A stretch of DNA of 64,000 nucleotides, from assembly GCF_004000945.1 (NCBI RefSeq), contig NZ_BIMF01000002.1:372001-436000 (forward strand), in the 5' to 3' direction. Each line of letters begins with the position of its first letter. The first letter of the stretch is position 1. Position numbers and translations under genes: made by a program. Below, one piece after another: positions 44,854-53,505 of the stretch. The DNA is from Paenibacillus lautus NBRC 15380 (GTDB lineage Bacteria; Bacillota; Bacilli; Paenibacillales; Paenibacillaceae). Below the pieces are notes generated by a model. It did no database searches. It saw only the letters and a program-made list of their open reading frames with translations, and was not told where the DNA came from.

Positions 44854-46026
44854 TCAAAAGAAATCCATGAGGTAGGTTTGACCCGCGGGGATCATCGTCT
44901 CCAACTGTGTCATGGCCTTTGGATTTCCTGATAGCCGGTGAACGGCATGCAGCGCCTGCGGCCTTTTGTATCCCGTAAACAGCGCCGATAACGTCTGAAT
45001 ATTGGTGGTCAGATCAGCCTGCTCCCCTTGATCGGTCGGAAGCTCCGACAACTCCGCTTTCCCCTCTTGATTAACTGATAACCTCCATCTGCCCGCATTC
45101 CAAGGCGCAACGGAATCTTCCACCTCTATGGTCATTACGGCTTCCTGATGCGCTTCAAAAGCGTACTGCTCCACAAAGGATTTCAAATCTACGATACGGG
45201 CCATGAAGTATGGGACGATTTCCTGGGTAACGCGTGGATCCGGCAGCATGAACGGCAGCTGATCATCCCCAGGTACCATCGTCATCGTAACCTGCTCAAT
45301 CCTGGAATCATGGTTTCCAAAAAAGGTCCAGAGTGCGTTTCGGGCTTCTTCATTCAGGTACACAAATTCGTCGCACACGAGATCTTTGTCTTTGAGCTCA
45401 TATAACGCGTAGCCCGTCGGTTTGCCCTCCGCTGAATAATAAACAACGCTGTGACTGTCCCCCTGCAGCACGAATCTTGTCCACCAAGTGTCATCCCGCA
45501 CAAGCGTACCGTTATAGCGGCTGGCATAGGCTTGATACATGCCGTCCAGTGTTGGAATATCGGTAACGCCTCTTACAATGCGGCCAGGCACTTCCACTTT
45601 ACGCGGGAATTTAGATACCGGGATGATGTACTTTTTATATTCCGCGTACAGCTCCCAGCCAAATTTACGATAGAACGGGATCGAGAATGGATGCAGGAAG
45701 GAAAGGGTCTGGCCTTTGCCCTTCATCTCTTGCAATGCATGCTTGAGCAAGGTGGATACATGCCCCTGTCTGCGGTTCTCGGGCCAGGTTGCCACACCGG
45801 CAATACCGCCCATATCGAAAAGGTTTCCATGCATATAAACTTGCAGCGGGATGATGGTCAGCTTCGCTTGCAGCTCTTCTCCATCAAAAATCCCCCAGAA
45901 GCGTTCAGGTTTAAAATGCTTTTGACTGGATTCTCGCTGCTCCGGTGTCAGTGTATATTGAAAGGCATATTCGGATAATTTTGTGCTGATCTCAAACTCG
46001 TCGGATCTTAATTGTCTGAGTTCCAT
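44854..46026 (-). CDS. Eis-like GNAT N-acetyltransferase with SCP2-type C-terminus
   Basis: 390-aa Eis-family acetyltransferase. First GNAT domain: IAGVATWPENRRQGHVSTLLKHAL carries the acetyl-CoA loop. A second GNAT-like domain (about 150-280) follows, then a sterol-carrier-like domain ending at GQTYLMDFF, where the C-terminal carboxylate is part of the active site in this family. Members acetylate aminoglycosides or other amines at several positions; specificity is unknown here. ATG after AGAGGTGAAG. Operon with the smaller acetyltransferase. Confidence 0.9.
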   Translation of the reverse strand: MELRQLRSDEFEISTKLSEYAFQYTLTPEQRESSQKHFKPERFWGIFDGEELQAKLTIIPLQVYMHGNLFDMGGIAGVATWPENRRQGHVSTLLKHALQEMKGKGQTLSFLHPFSIPFYRKFGWELYAEYKKYIIPVSKFPRKVEVPGRIVRGVTDIPTLDGMYQAYASRYNGTLVRDDTWWTRFVLQGDSHSVVYYSAEGKPTGYALYELKDKDLVCDEFVYLNEEARNALWTFFGNHDSRIEQVTMTMVPGDDQLPFMLPDPRVTQEIVPYFMARIVDLKSFVEQYAFEAHQEAVMTIEVEDSVAPWNAGRWRLSVNQEGKAELSELPTDQGEQADLTTNIQTLSALFTGYKRPQALHAVHRLSGNPKAMTQLETMIPAGQTYLMDFF

Positions 46027-46331
46027 ACTTGCTTCACCTCTCCAATCTTTATATGTACTTTTGTTGCTGAATTACCGTTTATCCCGGTTCAGAATGTTGT
46101 TCCAGGATATATGATCAGTATAACATTGCTGCTGCCTATACGGTACAAAACACCGTCCGATTTCAGGCATATATCCAACCGTATTTAGATACACAAAAAA
46201 TCAGAATATTTTTCACGAACTTTTTGTAAGCTACTTGACAAAGTTAACCCCCTGAGATTATGATTAGCTCATGCAAAATAACAAACACATCACGGTAAAA
46301 ATAAATTTCAAATAATCGGGAGGTAACAAGA
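46027..46331. other. Intergenic region between divergent genes
   Basis: 305 bp. Near the right end it holds a clear promoter for the FMN reductase gene: TTGACA (46235-46240), 18 bp, TATGAT (46259-46264). No operator stands out, and nothing else is recognisable. Confidence 0.6.
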
Positions 46332-46871
46332 ATGTCTAAATTGAACATCGGTATCATTTTGGGAAGTACCCGTCAAGGCCGTTTGAGCCCACAAGTAGGT
46401 GAATGGGTTAAACGTATCGCTGATGAACGCGGAGATGCAAACTACGAGATCGTAGATATCGCTGATTACAAGCTCCCGCTTTTGGGCGAAGCTGATGCTA
46501 CAGAGCAAGCTACCGCTTGGAACAATAAGCTGAATAGTCTTGACGGTTTTGTATTCATCGTACAAGAATACAACCACAGCATCTCTGCCTCTTTGAAAAA
46601 TGCACTCGATTTTGCTCGTGAGCCATGGAACAATAAAGCAGCAGGTATCGTGAGTTACGGTTCTGTTGGCGGCGCTCGTGCTGCCGAACATCTGCGTGGA
46701 ATTCTGGGCGAATTGTCCGTAGCGGATGTTCGTGTACACCCAGCACTTTCGTTATTCACTGATTTCGAGAATGGCTCTGTGTTCAAACCGGCTGATCTTC
46801 ATCTCGTCAACCTGAATGGCATGCTTGACCAAGTGTTGGCATGGAGCAGAGCATTGAAAACACTGCGTTAA
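46332..46871 (+). CDS. NADPH-dependent FMN reductase (azoreductase/quinone reductase family)
   Basis: 179-aa flavodoxin-fold NAD(P)H-dependent FMN reductase. The phosphate loop GSTRQGRLSPQVGEW opens the protein; VQEYNHSISASLKNALDFA and SYGSVGGARAAEHLRG complete the FMN site. Reduces quinones, azo dyes or chromate-like acceptors. ATG after GGGAGG; strong promoter (TTGACA-18-TATGAT) and terminator, and codon choice looks optimised, so it is probably well expressed. Confidence 0.92.
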   Translation: MSKLNIGIILGSTRQGRLSPQVGEWVKRIADERGDANYEIVDIADYKLPLLGEADATEQATAWNNKLNSLDGFVFIVQEYNHSISASLKNALDFAREPWNNKAAGIVSYGSVGGARAAEHLRGILGELSVADVRVHPALSLFTDFENGSVFKPADLHLVNLNGMLDQVLAWSRALKTLR

Positions 46872-46881
46872 TCTCTGATCC

Positions 46882-46925
46882 AAGGACTGTCCCCTTCATC
46901 TTCCGATGAGGCGAGGGCAGTCCTT
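46882..46925 (+). terminator. Terminator of the FMN reductase gene
   Basis: Arms aaggactg (46882-46889) and cagtcctt (46918-46925) followed by a T-rich run, 11 nt after the stop. Confidence 0.85.
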
Positions 46926-46991
46926 TTTATTTTTCGGGTACCATAGGTCTTTCAGCGACCATAAGTCTATACCGCAGCCCTTTCCCCGTTC

Positions 46992-47681
46992 CTACTCCAT
47001 ATCAATCTGGAATGTTTCTTTCAATCCCTTCTTGCCTTCAGGCGTGATGGTTATGGCCCTTGTTCTTGGCAGGCGTTGTATCCAATTTAACTCCAATAAC
47101 CTTTCAAGCAAGGCATGGCCTAATGCGCCGGCAAGGTGATGGCGTCTTTCACTCCAATCCAAGCATCGATGCGTGAAGGCGCGTCGTTTTCGCTTGACTT
47201 GTTCCAGATCAATCTGAAATGCCTTAAAGAATTCTTCCCCTTTTTCTGTAACCGTAAATTGATTTTCCGTTTCGGATATGACCCCTGCGCTAAGCAGCGA
47301 GTTGGTCAATTGGATTCCCAAGCTCCCTGCAAGATGATCGTAACAAGTTCTTGCCTGACGTATGGCTTCGTGCTCCGTAGCTTGGTTTAATGATCTTATT
47401 TCGACAGGCGGCGTTATCGATAGAAGAGTCTCCAGGATTTGGGCAACCTCCTGGTTTCGTATTCCGTAATAACGATGTCTTCCCTGTTCTTCGACGGTGA
47501 CCAGATTCGCCGCTACCATTTTCGATAAATGGAAGCTTGCCGTTTGCGGTTTGATTTTTGCCATGTACGCCAGCTCGCTTGCAGGATGATATCGCCCATC
47601 CAATAAGACGGTTAAAATGGCCGCTCTCGAAGCATCGCTTACGAGTGAGGCTACTTGTGCTATGTTCGAATTCGCATTCAT
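46992..47681 (-). CDS. ArsR-family transcriptional regulator
   Basis: 229-aa winged-helix regulator. The ArsR-type DNA-binding region covers residues 8-95 (SDASRAAILTVLLDGRYHPASELA, then KPQTASFHLSKMVAANLV and RHRYYGI). The C-terminal 120 residues (ARTCYDHLAGSLG; GEEFFKAFQ; CLDWSERRHHLAGALG) are a conserved extension seen in many bacillar paralogues; the CxDWxERRxHLAG segment may bind a ligand. ATG at 47681 after AGGAGGG. Divergent from the flavin reductase-like gene 98 bp away, which it probably controls. Confidence 0.88.
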   Translation of the reverse strand: MNANSNIAQVASLVSDASRAAILTVLLDGRYHPASELAYMAKIKPQTASFHLSKMVAANLVTVEEQGRHRYYGIRNQEVAQILETLLSITPPVEIRSLNQATEHEAIRQARTCYDHLAGSLGIQLTNSLLSAGVISETENQFTVTEKGEEFFKAFQIDLEQVKRKRRAFTHRCLDWSERRHHLAGALGHALLERLLELNWIQRLPRTRAITITPEGKKGLKETFQIDME

Positions 47682-47779
47682 CTCTATCCCTCCTGATGTA
47701 ATCCATATTTCGATGAGCATCGAACCTTTTCTATTTTACAATGATTTGGGATAGAACAGTTAATGGGAGGAACATTTTT

Positions 47780-48400
47780 ATGAAGAAAATGACAGGCATG
47801 ATCAACTCGGACATCATTAAACCGAAAATCCTATACTATGGAACCCCGGTTATTTTGCTCAACACCCTAAACGAAGATGACACCGTAAATATTAGCCCGA
47901 TCTCCTCATCCTGGGCGCTAGGAGAATATATCATTCTAGGGATCGGACTCGGGGGTAAAGCGATAGAGAACTTGGAAAGGCACCCGGAATGTGTCATCAA
48001 CATTCCCGACCCTTCCTTATGGGAGAATGTTGAGAAATTAGCCCCTCATACAGGAAAATATCCGGTTCCTGATTATAAGGCAAAGAACGGATTTACTTAT
48101 GAAAAAGATAAGTATGCGACAAGTGGATTAACTCCTGCGGATTCCGTCACCGTAAAGCCTACTCGCATCATGGAGTGTCCTATTCAAATCGAGGCGACAG
48201 TGAAAAACATTCGGGTTCCTGACTATTCTTCCATGTTTGCCATTGTCGAAACGCAGGCGATCCATGTACACGCCCATAGCGACATCATCCTGGATGAACA
48301 TCATATTGATCCTGGAAAATGGAGTCCGCTCATATATAATTTCCGGCATTATTATGGTCTCGGCCATTCTTTAGGCAAAACCTATCGAGCCGAAACATAA
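47780..48400 (+). CDS. Flavin reductase-like (FMN-binding split-barrel) protein
   Basis: 206-aa protein with the flavin reductase-like domain: PVILLNTLNEDDTVNISPISSSWALG, IGLGGKAIENLERHPECVINIPD and the late HHIDPGKWSPLIYNFRHYYGLG. Members bind FMN and reduce flavins or small molecules, often with a monooxygenase partner. ATG at 47780 follows GGGAGG. Divergent from the ArsR regulator. Substrate unknown. Confidence 0.88.
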   Translation: MKKMTGMINSDIIKPKILYYGTPVILLNTLNEDDTVNISPISSSWALGEYIILGIGLGGKAIENLERHPECVINIPDPSLWENVEKLAPHTGKYPVPDYKAKNGFTYEKDKYATSGLTPADSVTVKPTRIMECPIQIEATVKNIRVPDYSSMFAIVETQAIHVHAHSDIILDEHHIDPGKWSPLIYNFRHYYGLGHSLGKTYRAET

Positions 48401-48418
48401 CATTCGTGGAGTTAATAA

Positions 48419-48451
48419 AGAAGAGGCCCGCAGCATATGCGAGCCTCTTCT
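48419..48451. terminator. Bidirectional terminator
   Basis: Arms agaagaggc (48419-48427) and gcctcttct (48443-48451) between convergent genes. Confidence 0.75.
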
Positions 48452-48465
48452 GTACTTACACGTTA

Positions 48466-49659
48466 TTATGGCTTAATCGGAATGGTCATTTCCAGTTCCT
48501 TCAGATATGTTTTATCCCCGTGGCTGTTCTTTCCATGACCGACTACGCTCCAATCCTTGTTGTTTACGGTCAGGGTAAACGGCTTAATTGTTATGGATTT
48601 CGGAGTTCCGTTAATAGGACTGTACAGTTCATCGATATGGTATTCGGTTTTGGGTTCGCTATGGAAGTAACCGAATTTTATTTGGTTCAGAACATTTCCT
48701 TGATCATCCACAAGCTCATAATAGACCATGCTCGCGCTGTAATCGCCTGATTGCTCTGGTGAAGCTGGAACCGGACCTTGACTGTCCAGAACCAGACGGG
48801 TCGATACCGGTGAAATATCCAATTGCTTGACGGTATAACTGAATTGTCCATCCGATTTCGTAGCATCGTTTGGCTTCACGACAACCGATTTTTTATCGAC
48901 ATTCACTGGGACCTTGAATTCGAAGGTTTCATTCACTTGAGTTACGTTGGCCTGAATAGTCAGCTCGAATTGATCAGGCAATTCCAAGCCCTTGGTAAGC
49001 TCAACCAAATAGGCGTTGTCCTTTGAGGGATGGGTTCCGAAGATCCCTTCTCCATACTCCACATCTCGTCCATCCACCAGGATTCGCGGTCTTTCGATAT
49101 ATCCTTTCACCTGGTCTTCCTTGGCTACTTTCCTCGACTTGATAAATTCGCTATCGGGATTACCAATTATTGTTTCATCTTCGCCTATATACGGAGAAGC
49201 TGTATTCGGCAAATCCACTCCCTCGCGCTCCAGTATAAAGGACAGCCGGGTTCCATCATATAGAAGGTTAGCTATCTTCAAAGTCACGCCATCGTGAGTC
49301 ACGCTCAAGTTAGGTTCGGATAGAATTCCTTGCTTTATAGCGGTATGAACTGCTTCTTCGCTGGTTCCTTTGAATAGCACGCCGATCACTGGGATTTGCT
49401 TCAGGTTTGCCGCCATCACCGGCGATACAAATCCTGACCCGATCACGGTTCCTCCCAACACTGCTGCCGCGGATGCAACGAGTATCGTTCTTTTTAAACC
49501 ACTCGGTTTCCGTTTGGATGATGCTCTTGTCATTTCACGTTCTCCAATCCTGTTCATGATTTGATAGCTCAAACTATTCTTCGGTAAAGACGATTCGCGT
49601 ATCATTTCTTCAAGTACATTCATTTCAGCGAATTCCGTTTGTTTCGGCAATTGTCCCAC
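48466..49659 (-). CDS. DUF4179 anti-sigma-like membrane protein
   Basis: 397-aa protein: a cytoplasmic N-terminus (about 45 residues, SLPKNSLSYQIMNRIGEREM) that could hold the sigma factor, one membrane segment (about 46-70), then a long exported beta-rich part with a DUF4179 domain (about 75-190) and a DUF5643-like C-terminal domain. GTG at 49659 is well supported by AAAGGAGAGG. The gene overlaps the ECF sigma gene by 35 nt, the usual layout of a sigma/anti-sigma pair. Inferred: it keeps the sigma factor inactive until an envelope signal is sensed. Confidence 0.85.
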   Translation of the reverse strand: MGQLPKQTEFAEMNVLEEMIRESSLPKNSLSYQIMNRIGEREMTRASSKRKPSGLKRTILVASAAAVLGGTVIGSGFVSPVMAANLKQIPVIGVLFKGTSEEAVHTAIKQGILSEPNLSVTHDGVTLKIANLLYDGTRLSFILEREGVDLPNTASPYIGEDETIIGNPDSEFIKSRKVAKEDQVKGYIERPRILVDGRDVEYGEGIFGTHPSKDNAYLVELTKGLELPDQFELTIQANVTQVNETFEFKVPVNVDKKSVVVKPNDATKSDGQFSYTVKQLDISPVSTRLVLDSQGPVPASPEQSGDYSASMVYYELVDDQGNVLNQIKFGYFHSEPKTEYHIDELYSPINGTPKSITIKPFTLTVNNKDWSVVGHGKNSHGDKTYLKELEMTIPIKP

Positions 49660-50218
49660 GTGCTACCTCTCCTTTTTTGCTTATTCGGTCTATCAGTTTA
49701 CGTCGTAACCGTTCATACTTCTTTCGTATCGTTGCCGACTTAAGTCCCATAATGTCGCTGATTTCCTCAAAGGTATACTGTTCAACCGCCTTCAGCAGCA
49801 ATATGTGTCGTTCTTCTGCTGTCAAGTAGGTTAACAGCTCGTACACAATCGGCTCATGCTGAGATATTTGCATAACCGGCTGCTGTTCCTTGTAATGCTC
49901 GATCAGGTTAAGAAAACGGCTCTGCTTTTTTTTGATGTTGATCAGATGATGATAGGCCATTTTATACAACCAGGCGGAGAAAGACACTTGTCTCTTGTAC
50001 TGATGAAGATGTTCATAGGCACGAATAAAAATTTCTTGTACCGCATCTTCAGTCTCCGCATGATTTTTCAGAATATAGTAGCAGTACGTGTACATCTGCC
50101 GCTCAAACTGGAGGATGATCGCTTGGTATGCGTGTTTATCTCCTACTTTGACTTGTTCTACAACCGCTTCAATGGCTTCTCTTCTTCCTTCCGCTTCCCC
50201 GGGGATGGTTGGCTGCAA
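49625..50218 (-). CDS. ECF-type RNA polymerase sigma factor
   Basis: 197-aa extracytoplasmic-function sigma factor. Region 2 (about 33-95) contains YTYCYYILKNHAETEDAVQEIFIRAY and FSAWLYKMAYHHLINI. Region 4 (about 128-180) contains LTAEERHILLLKAVEQYTFEEISDIMGLKSATIRKKYERLRRKL. TTG start at 50218 is fixed by AAGGAGGTG 8 nt upstream. Co-translated with the anti-sigma gene. The target promoters, apart from probable autoregulation, cannot be read. Confidence 0.93.
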   Translation of the reverse strand: MQPTIPGEAEGRREAIEAVVEQVKVGDKHAYQAIILQFERQMYTYCYYILKNHAETEDAVQEIFIRAYEHLHQYKRQVSFSAWLYKMAYHHLINIKKKQSRFLNLIEHYKEQQPVMQISQHEPIVYELLTYLTAEERHILLLKAVEQYTFEEISDIMGLKSATIRKKYERLRRKLIDRISKKGEVARGTIAETNGIR

Positions 50219-50375
50219 GCGAGCTCACCTCCTTCTCTGTTTACCTATATAACAATCCCAACAAGCGATTTTGTGACACCCATTATTTTATGTAGTGTAA
50301 TATGATGAACGAAGCTCCTGCCTCTAATAGCGTCTGGATGCCGGGTATGAGTCTCATTTAGCGTCGCTATCGCAG

Positions 50376-51245
50376 CTACAGCTTGGGGTAGCTCTTAACA
50401 TAATTCAAGAATCGCTTCGTAGCTGGAGATATTTCCCGCATGGAGTTTACGGCAATGCCGAGCGATCTGAAACTCTTCTCCTTCAATTCGATCAACCGTA
50501 TATTCCGTTGCTGCCCTCGCAGCACAAGTTCTGGAAGAATGCTGATGCCCAGGCCCTTCTCGACCATGGCCATAATGGCATAATCGTCACCAAGCGTATA
50601 TTTGATAGCCGGCTTGATCCGGGCCTTCTCCAGCATTCGGTTCACATCATAATCGGAACCTTGGCTGGGCATAATAAACGGTTCATTCTCAATCTGGGAC
50701 AATGTAATCGAATCCTCCGAACGGAGCGGATGTTCCATTGGCAGCAATACAAGCATCGGGTCTTGGTGCAGGGGAATCGCATCAAATATATCCGACGTTG
50801 GAAGTGACAGGAACCCGCAATCAATCTTGCCCTCCGCGATCCAATCCTCAATTTCCCGATAATCTCCTTCAACCAAACGAATCTCGATATGGGGATAATC
50901 CCGCTGGAAATCCTGAATAATGCCGGGCAGCCAGTGAACGCCGACGCTGGTGAAGGTACCAATGTGAATGGTTCCCAGCTCGATTCCATGAATGGAAGCC
51001 ACCTGCTGCTCCAAATGTTCGTTCCATTTCAAAATTTCCCGCATCGTCTTCAGAATCTCTTCGCCATTGGTTGTCAACTTGGCGCCCGAGCGGTTCCGGA
51101 TCAGCAACGAGAAGCCGAATTCATCCTCCAGGCTGTTGATCATATGGCTGACACCGGACTGCGTAAATCCCATCACTTCGGCGGCTTTGGTCAAGCTTCC
51201 GAGCTCGACCACTTTTAATAGAACTTTAAATTTATTTATACTCAA
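50376..51245 (-). CDS. LysR-family transcriptional regulator
   Basis: 289-aa LTTR. The N-terminal winged helix (LLKVVELGSLTKAAEVMGFTQSGVSHMINSLEDEFG) is followed by the periplasmic-binding-protein-like effector domain from about residue 90. TTG at 51245 is preceded by GGAGGAA. Divergent from the EamA transporter gene across 128 bp, which it most likely regulates. Confidence 0.93.
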   Translation of the reverse strand: MSINKFKVLLKVVELGSLTKAAEVMGFTQSGVSHMINSLEDEFGFSLLIRNRSGAKLTTNGEEILKTMREILKWNEHLEQQVASIHGIELGTIHIGTFTSVGVHWLPGIIQDFQRDYPHIEIRLVEGDYREIEDWIAEGKIDCGFLSLPTSDIFDAIPLHQDPMLVLLPMEHPLRSEDSITLSQIENEPFIMPSQGSDYDVNRMLEKARIKPAIKYTLGDDYAIMAMVEKGLGISILPELVLRGQQRNIRLIELKEKSFRSLGIAVNSMREISPATKRFLNYVKSYPKL

Positions 51246-51373
51246 GGGAATTCCTCCTGATCGTTTATTACATGAATTTTACTCATATTTATTATTAGAA
51301 ACATTCGTTTTACTTGTCTATTGTACGTGAGTATACTGATTCTGTTCAATCACTTGAAGGAGGAAAAAAGAAC

Positions 51374-52288
51374 TTGAAACCGCTGAAGGCCGATCTTATG
51401 ATTTTGTTCATCACCATTTGTTGGGGCTCGTCCTATCTTTTTATGAAAATGGGACTGGATTCGCTGGGAGAGTTTAATTTGATAGCCCTACGCTTTGGAT
51501 TGGCCTTTATACTTGCAGGAGTGATTTTTCTCCCCCGCTTGCGCCAGGTTAACGTAAAAACGATTCGGTATGCCATGCTCCTGGGCTTTATATTATTTAT
51601 CATGTTCACGGCGCTTACCTTGGGTCTGAAGACCACGACCACATCCAATGCCGGATTTCTGGTCAGTCTAACGGTGGTGTTTGTCCCCTTATTACATACG
51701 TTTCTATTTAAGAAAAAAATAGAGAACAAAGTGGTTGTCAGTATTTTGCTAGCCTTAACCGGCATCGCGCTGTTAACCATCCAGCTTCCTTTCACATTTA
51801 AGATTGGTGATCTGTTCTGCATAGCGGCGGCATTATGTTATGCGCTCCATATCAATATGGTAAGCACTGCCGCGCAGAAGGTTGATACGCTAAGCCTCGG
51901 CATCCTGCAGCTTGGGTTCACGGGATTGTATGCGTTCATCTCATCTCTGCTCTTTGAAACTCCAGTATGGCCAAGCACGACCCACTCGTGGATTGCTGTC
52001 CTTGTTCTTAGCGTGGTATGCACCGCAATCGGGTTCATCTTCCAGACGATCGCCCAAAAATATACAACCGCTACCCGGACGGGACTTGTATTCTCCCTGG
52101 AGCCTGTATTCGCGGCATTGGTCGGATTCTGGTTTGCTCACGAGATCATGAATTCCAATCAATATGTGGGTGCTGCCCTTGTGTTCCTTAGTGTTGTATT
52201 ATCGAGCGTTAATGTAAAAGTGAGACGACGCTCTACCATCAAGAATAGACCCATTCCAATGGAGACGTATTCTGCTGAATTCAAGTAA
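51374..52288 (+). CDS. EamA-family (DMT) transporter
   Basis: 304-aa membrane protein with ten predicted segments in two EamA repeats (first about 8-135, second about 150-290). Typical motifs are WGSSYLFMKMGLDS, ALRFGLAFILAG and the second-repeat SLEPVFAALVGFWF. Members export amino acids or other metabolites. TTG at 51374 is chosen because AAGGAGGA lies 10 nt upstream; the longer in-frame ATG reading crosses this site. Divergent partner of the LysR gene. Confidence 0.9.
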   Translation: MKPLKADLMILFITICWGSSYLFMKMGLDSLGEFNLIALRFGLAFILAGVIFLPRLRQVNVKTIRYAMLLGFILFIMFTALTLGLKTTTTSNAGFLVSLTVVFVPLLHTFLFKKKIENKVVVSILLALTGIALLTIQLPFTFKIGDLFCIAAALCYALHINMVSTAAQKVDTLSLGILQLGFTGLYAFISSLLFETPVWPSTTHSWIAVLVLSVVCTAIGFIFQTIAQKYTTATRTGLVFSLEPVFAALVGFWFAHEIMNSNQYVGAALVFLSVVLSSVNVKVRRRSTIKNRPIPMETYSAEFK

Positions 52289-52294
52289 AAAAGC

Positions 52295-52323
52295 TTGACT
52301 TATTCCTCAAAAATTTATATCTT
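52295..52323 (+). promoter_or_regulatory. Promoter of the manganese riboswitch-terC unit
   Basis: TTGACT (52295-52300), 17 bp, TATCTT (52318-52323), about 50 nt ahead of the aptamer. Confidence 0.5.
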
Positions 52324-52372
52324 TATATCACGGCTTAACTGATGACGATATCAGTTATGCAGGAACGTGATT

Positions 52373-52490
52373 AAAGGGGAGTAGCTGATACAACAAAGTC
52401 GTCATTCCGGGAAAGTTCCCCGGCTTTGTTGGCAACGATACGTTGTTTGCGAGACCTTTACCACACTCTGTGGTGAAGGTCTCTTTTTGA
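52373..52490 (+). promoter_or_regulatory. yybP-ykoY manganese riboswitch
   Basis: The aptamer signature AAAGGGGAGTAGC (52373-52385) is followed by TCCGGGAAAG, CCCCGGC and the late GCGAGACC. The expression platform is a textbook terminator: GAGACCTTTACC (52451) pairs with GGTGAAGGTCTC (52483), then TTTTT. The family senses Mn2+ and turns on export genes such as those of the TerC/YkoY type, which is exactly the gene downstream. Confidence 0.93.
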
Positions 52491-52496
52491 TTATGG

Positions 52497-52528
52497 AGGA
52501 CCTTCACCTGCCGGTGGAGGTCCTTTTT
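52497..52528 (+). terminator. Second terminator downstream of the riboswitch
   Basis: Arms AGGACCTTCACC (52497-52508) and GGTGGAGGTCCT (52513-52524) with a T-run. Its left arm is complementary to the right arm of the riboswitch terminator (see findings). It lies 34 nt upstream of the terC start. Confidence 0.85.
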
Positions 52529-52561
52529 GTGCCTTCAATTATACAACTAGGAGGAATTGGT

Positions 52562-53386
52562 ATGGAGCTTTTATTGGAGTATGGGTGGGTACTGTTGGTG
52601 CTCATCGCACTGGAAGGGTTGCTCGCAGCAGATAATGCGCTGGTCCTTGCCATTATGGTGAAGCATTTACCTGAGACTCAGCGTAAAAAGGCTTTATTTT
52701 ACGGGTTGCTCGGAGCGTTCGTCTTCCGCATTGGTTCGCTGTTCTTAATCTCGTTCCTGGTGGACGTATGGCAGGTGCAAGCTATTGGCGCACTCTATCT
52801 TCTCTACATTTCGATCAATCACACATTGAAACACTTTATCAAAGGCAAGAAACCAACGGAAGACGCCAAGCCGCAACCGGACAAACCCAAGAAGCAATCC
52901 GGCTTCTGGATGACCGTCTTCAAAGTGGAAGTTGCAGACATCGCGTTTGCTGTAGACTCGATACTTGCAGCCGTAGCACTGGCTGTAGCACTGCCGCCAA
53001 GCGGTCTGGCGAACATCGGCGGCCTGGACGGAGGTCAGTTCATCGTCATCTTCCTGGGAGGATTCATTGGTCTGATCATCATGCGTTTTGCGGCATCCTA
53101 CTTCGTGAAGCTGCTGCAGCAGCGCCCCGGACTTGAAGTGGCAGCATTCCTCATTGTCGGTTGGGTTGGGGTCAAACTTGCAGTCATCACCCTTGCGCAT
53201 CCGGATGTTGCCCTTATCGACCATCACTTCCCGGAAAGCTCGATCTGGAAGGCATCCTTCTATATTGTTCTTGTGCTGATTGCCGTTATCGGATGGTTTA
53301 GTTCATCGAAGGAGAAAGTGCAAGACGAGGACAATGCAATCAAGGAAGTGGAAGACCAGCAGCCTGGAAAAACGCTTCAAGGATAA
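52562..53386 (+). CDS. TerC-family protein (YkoY-like), probable manganese exporter
   Basis: 274-aa integral membrane protein with about seven segments. The TerC hallmarks are present: EGLLAADNALVLAIMV in segment 1 and KVEVADIAFAVDSILAAVAL in segment 4, whose acidic residues line a metal path. TerC/YkoY proteins are implicated in Mn2+ efflux and in metal loading of secreted enzymes. ATG at 52562 follows AGGAGGA. Controlled by the manganese riboswitch immediately upstream. Confidence 0.93.
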   Translation: MELLLEYGWVLLVLIALEGLLAADNALVLAIMVKHLPETQRKKALFYGLLGAFVFRIGSLFLISFLVDVWQVQAIGALYLLYISINHTLKHFIKGKKPTEDAKPQPDKPKKQSGFWMTVFKVEVADIAFAVDSILAAVALAVALPPSGLANIGGLDGGQFIVIFLGGFIGLIIMRFAASYFVKLLQQRPGLEVAAFLIVGWVGVKLAVITLAHPDVALIDHHFPESSIWKASFYIVLVLIAVIGWFSSSKEKVQDEDNAIKEVEDQQPGKTLQG

Positions 53387-53451
53387 ATTCGGTTTCGGAT
53401 TGGAACAGGACAACGCAACAACTGAATCTATAGATTGATCCAACAACAGAC

Positions 53452-53497
53452 AAAGGCGATTTGCTGACGGTGTATAAACCGTTCACAAATCGCCTTT
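53452..53497. terminator. Bidirectional terminator between terC and the ABC exporter
   Basis: 12-bp arms aaaggcgatttg (53452-53463) and caaatcgccttt (53486-53497), with an inner acggt/accgt pairing. Confidence 0.85.
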
Positions 53498-53505
53498 CTT
53501 CCTGC

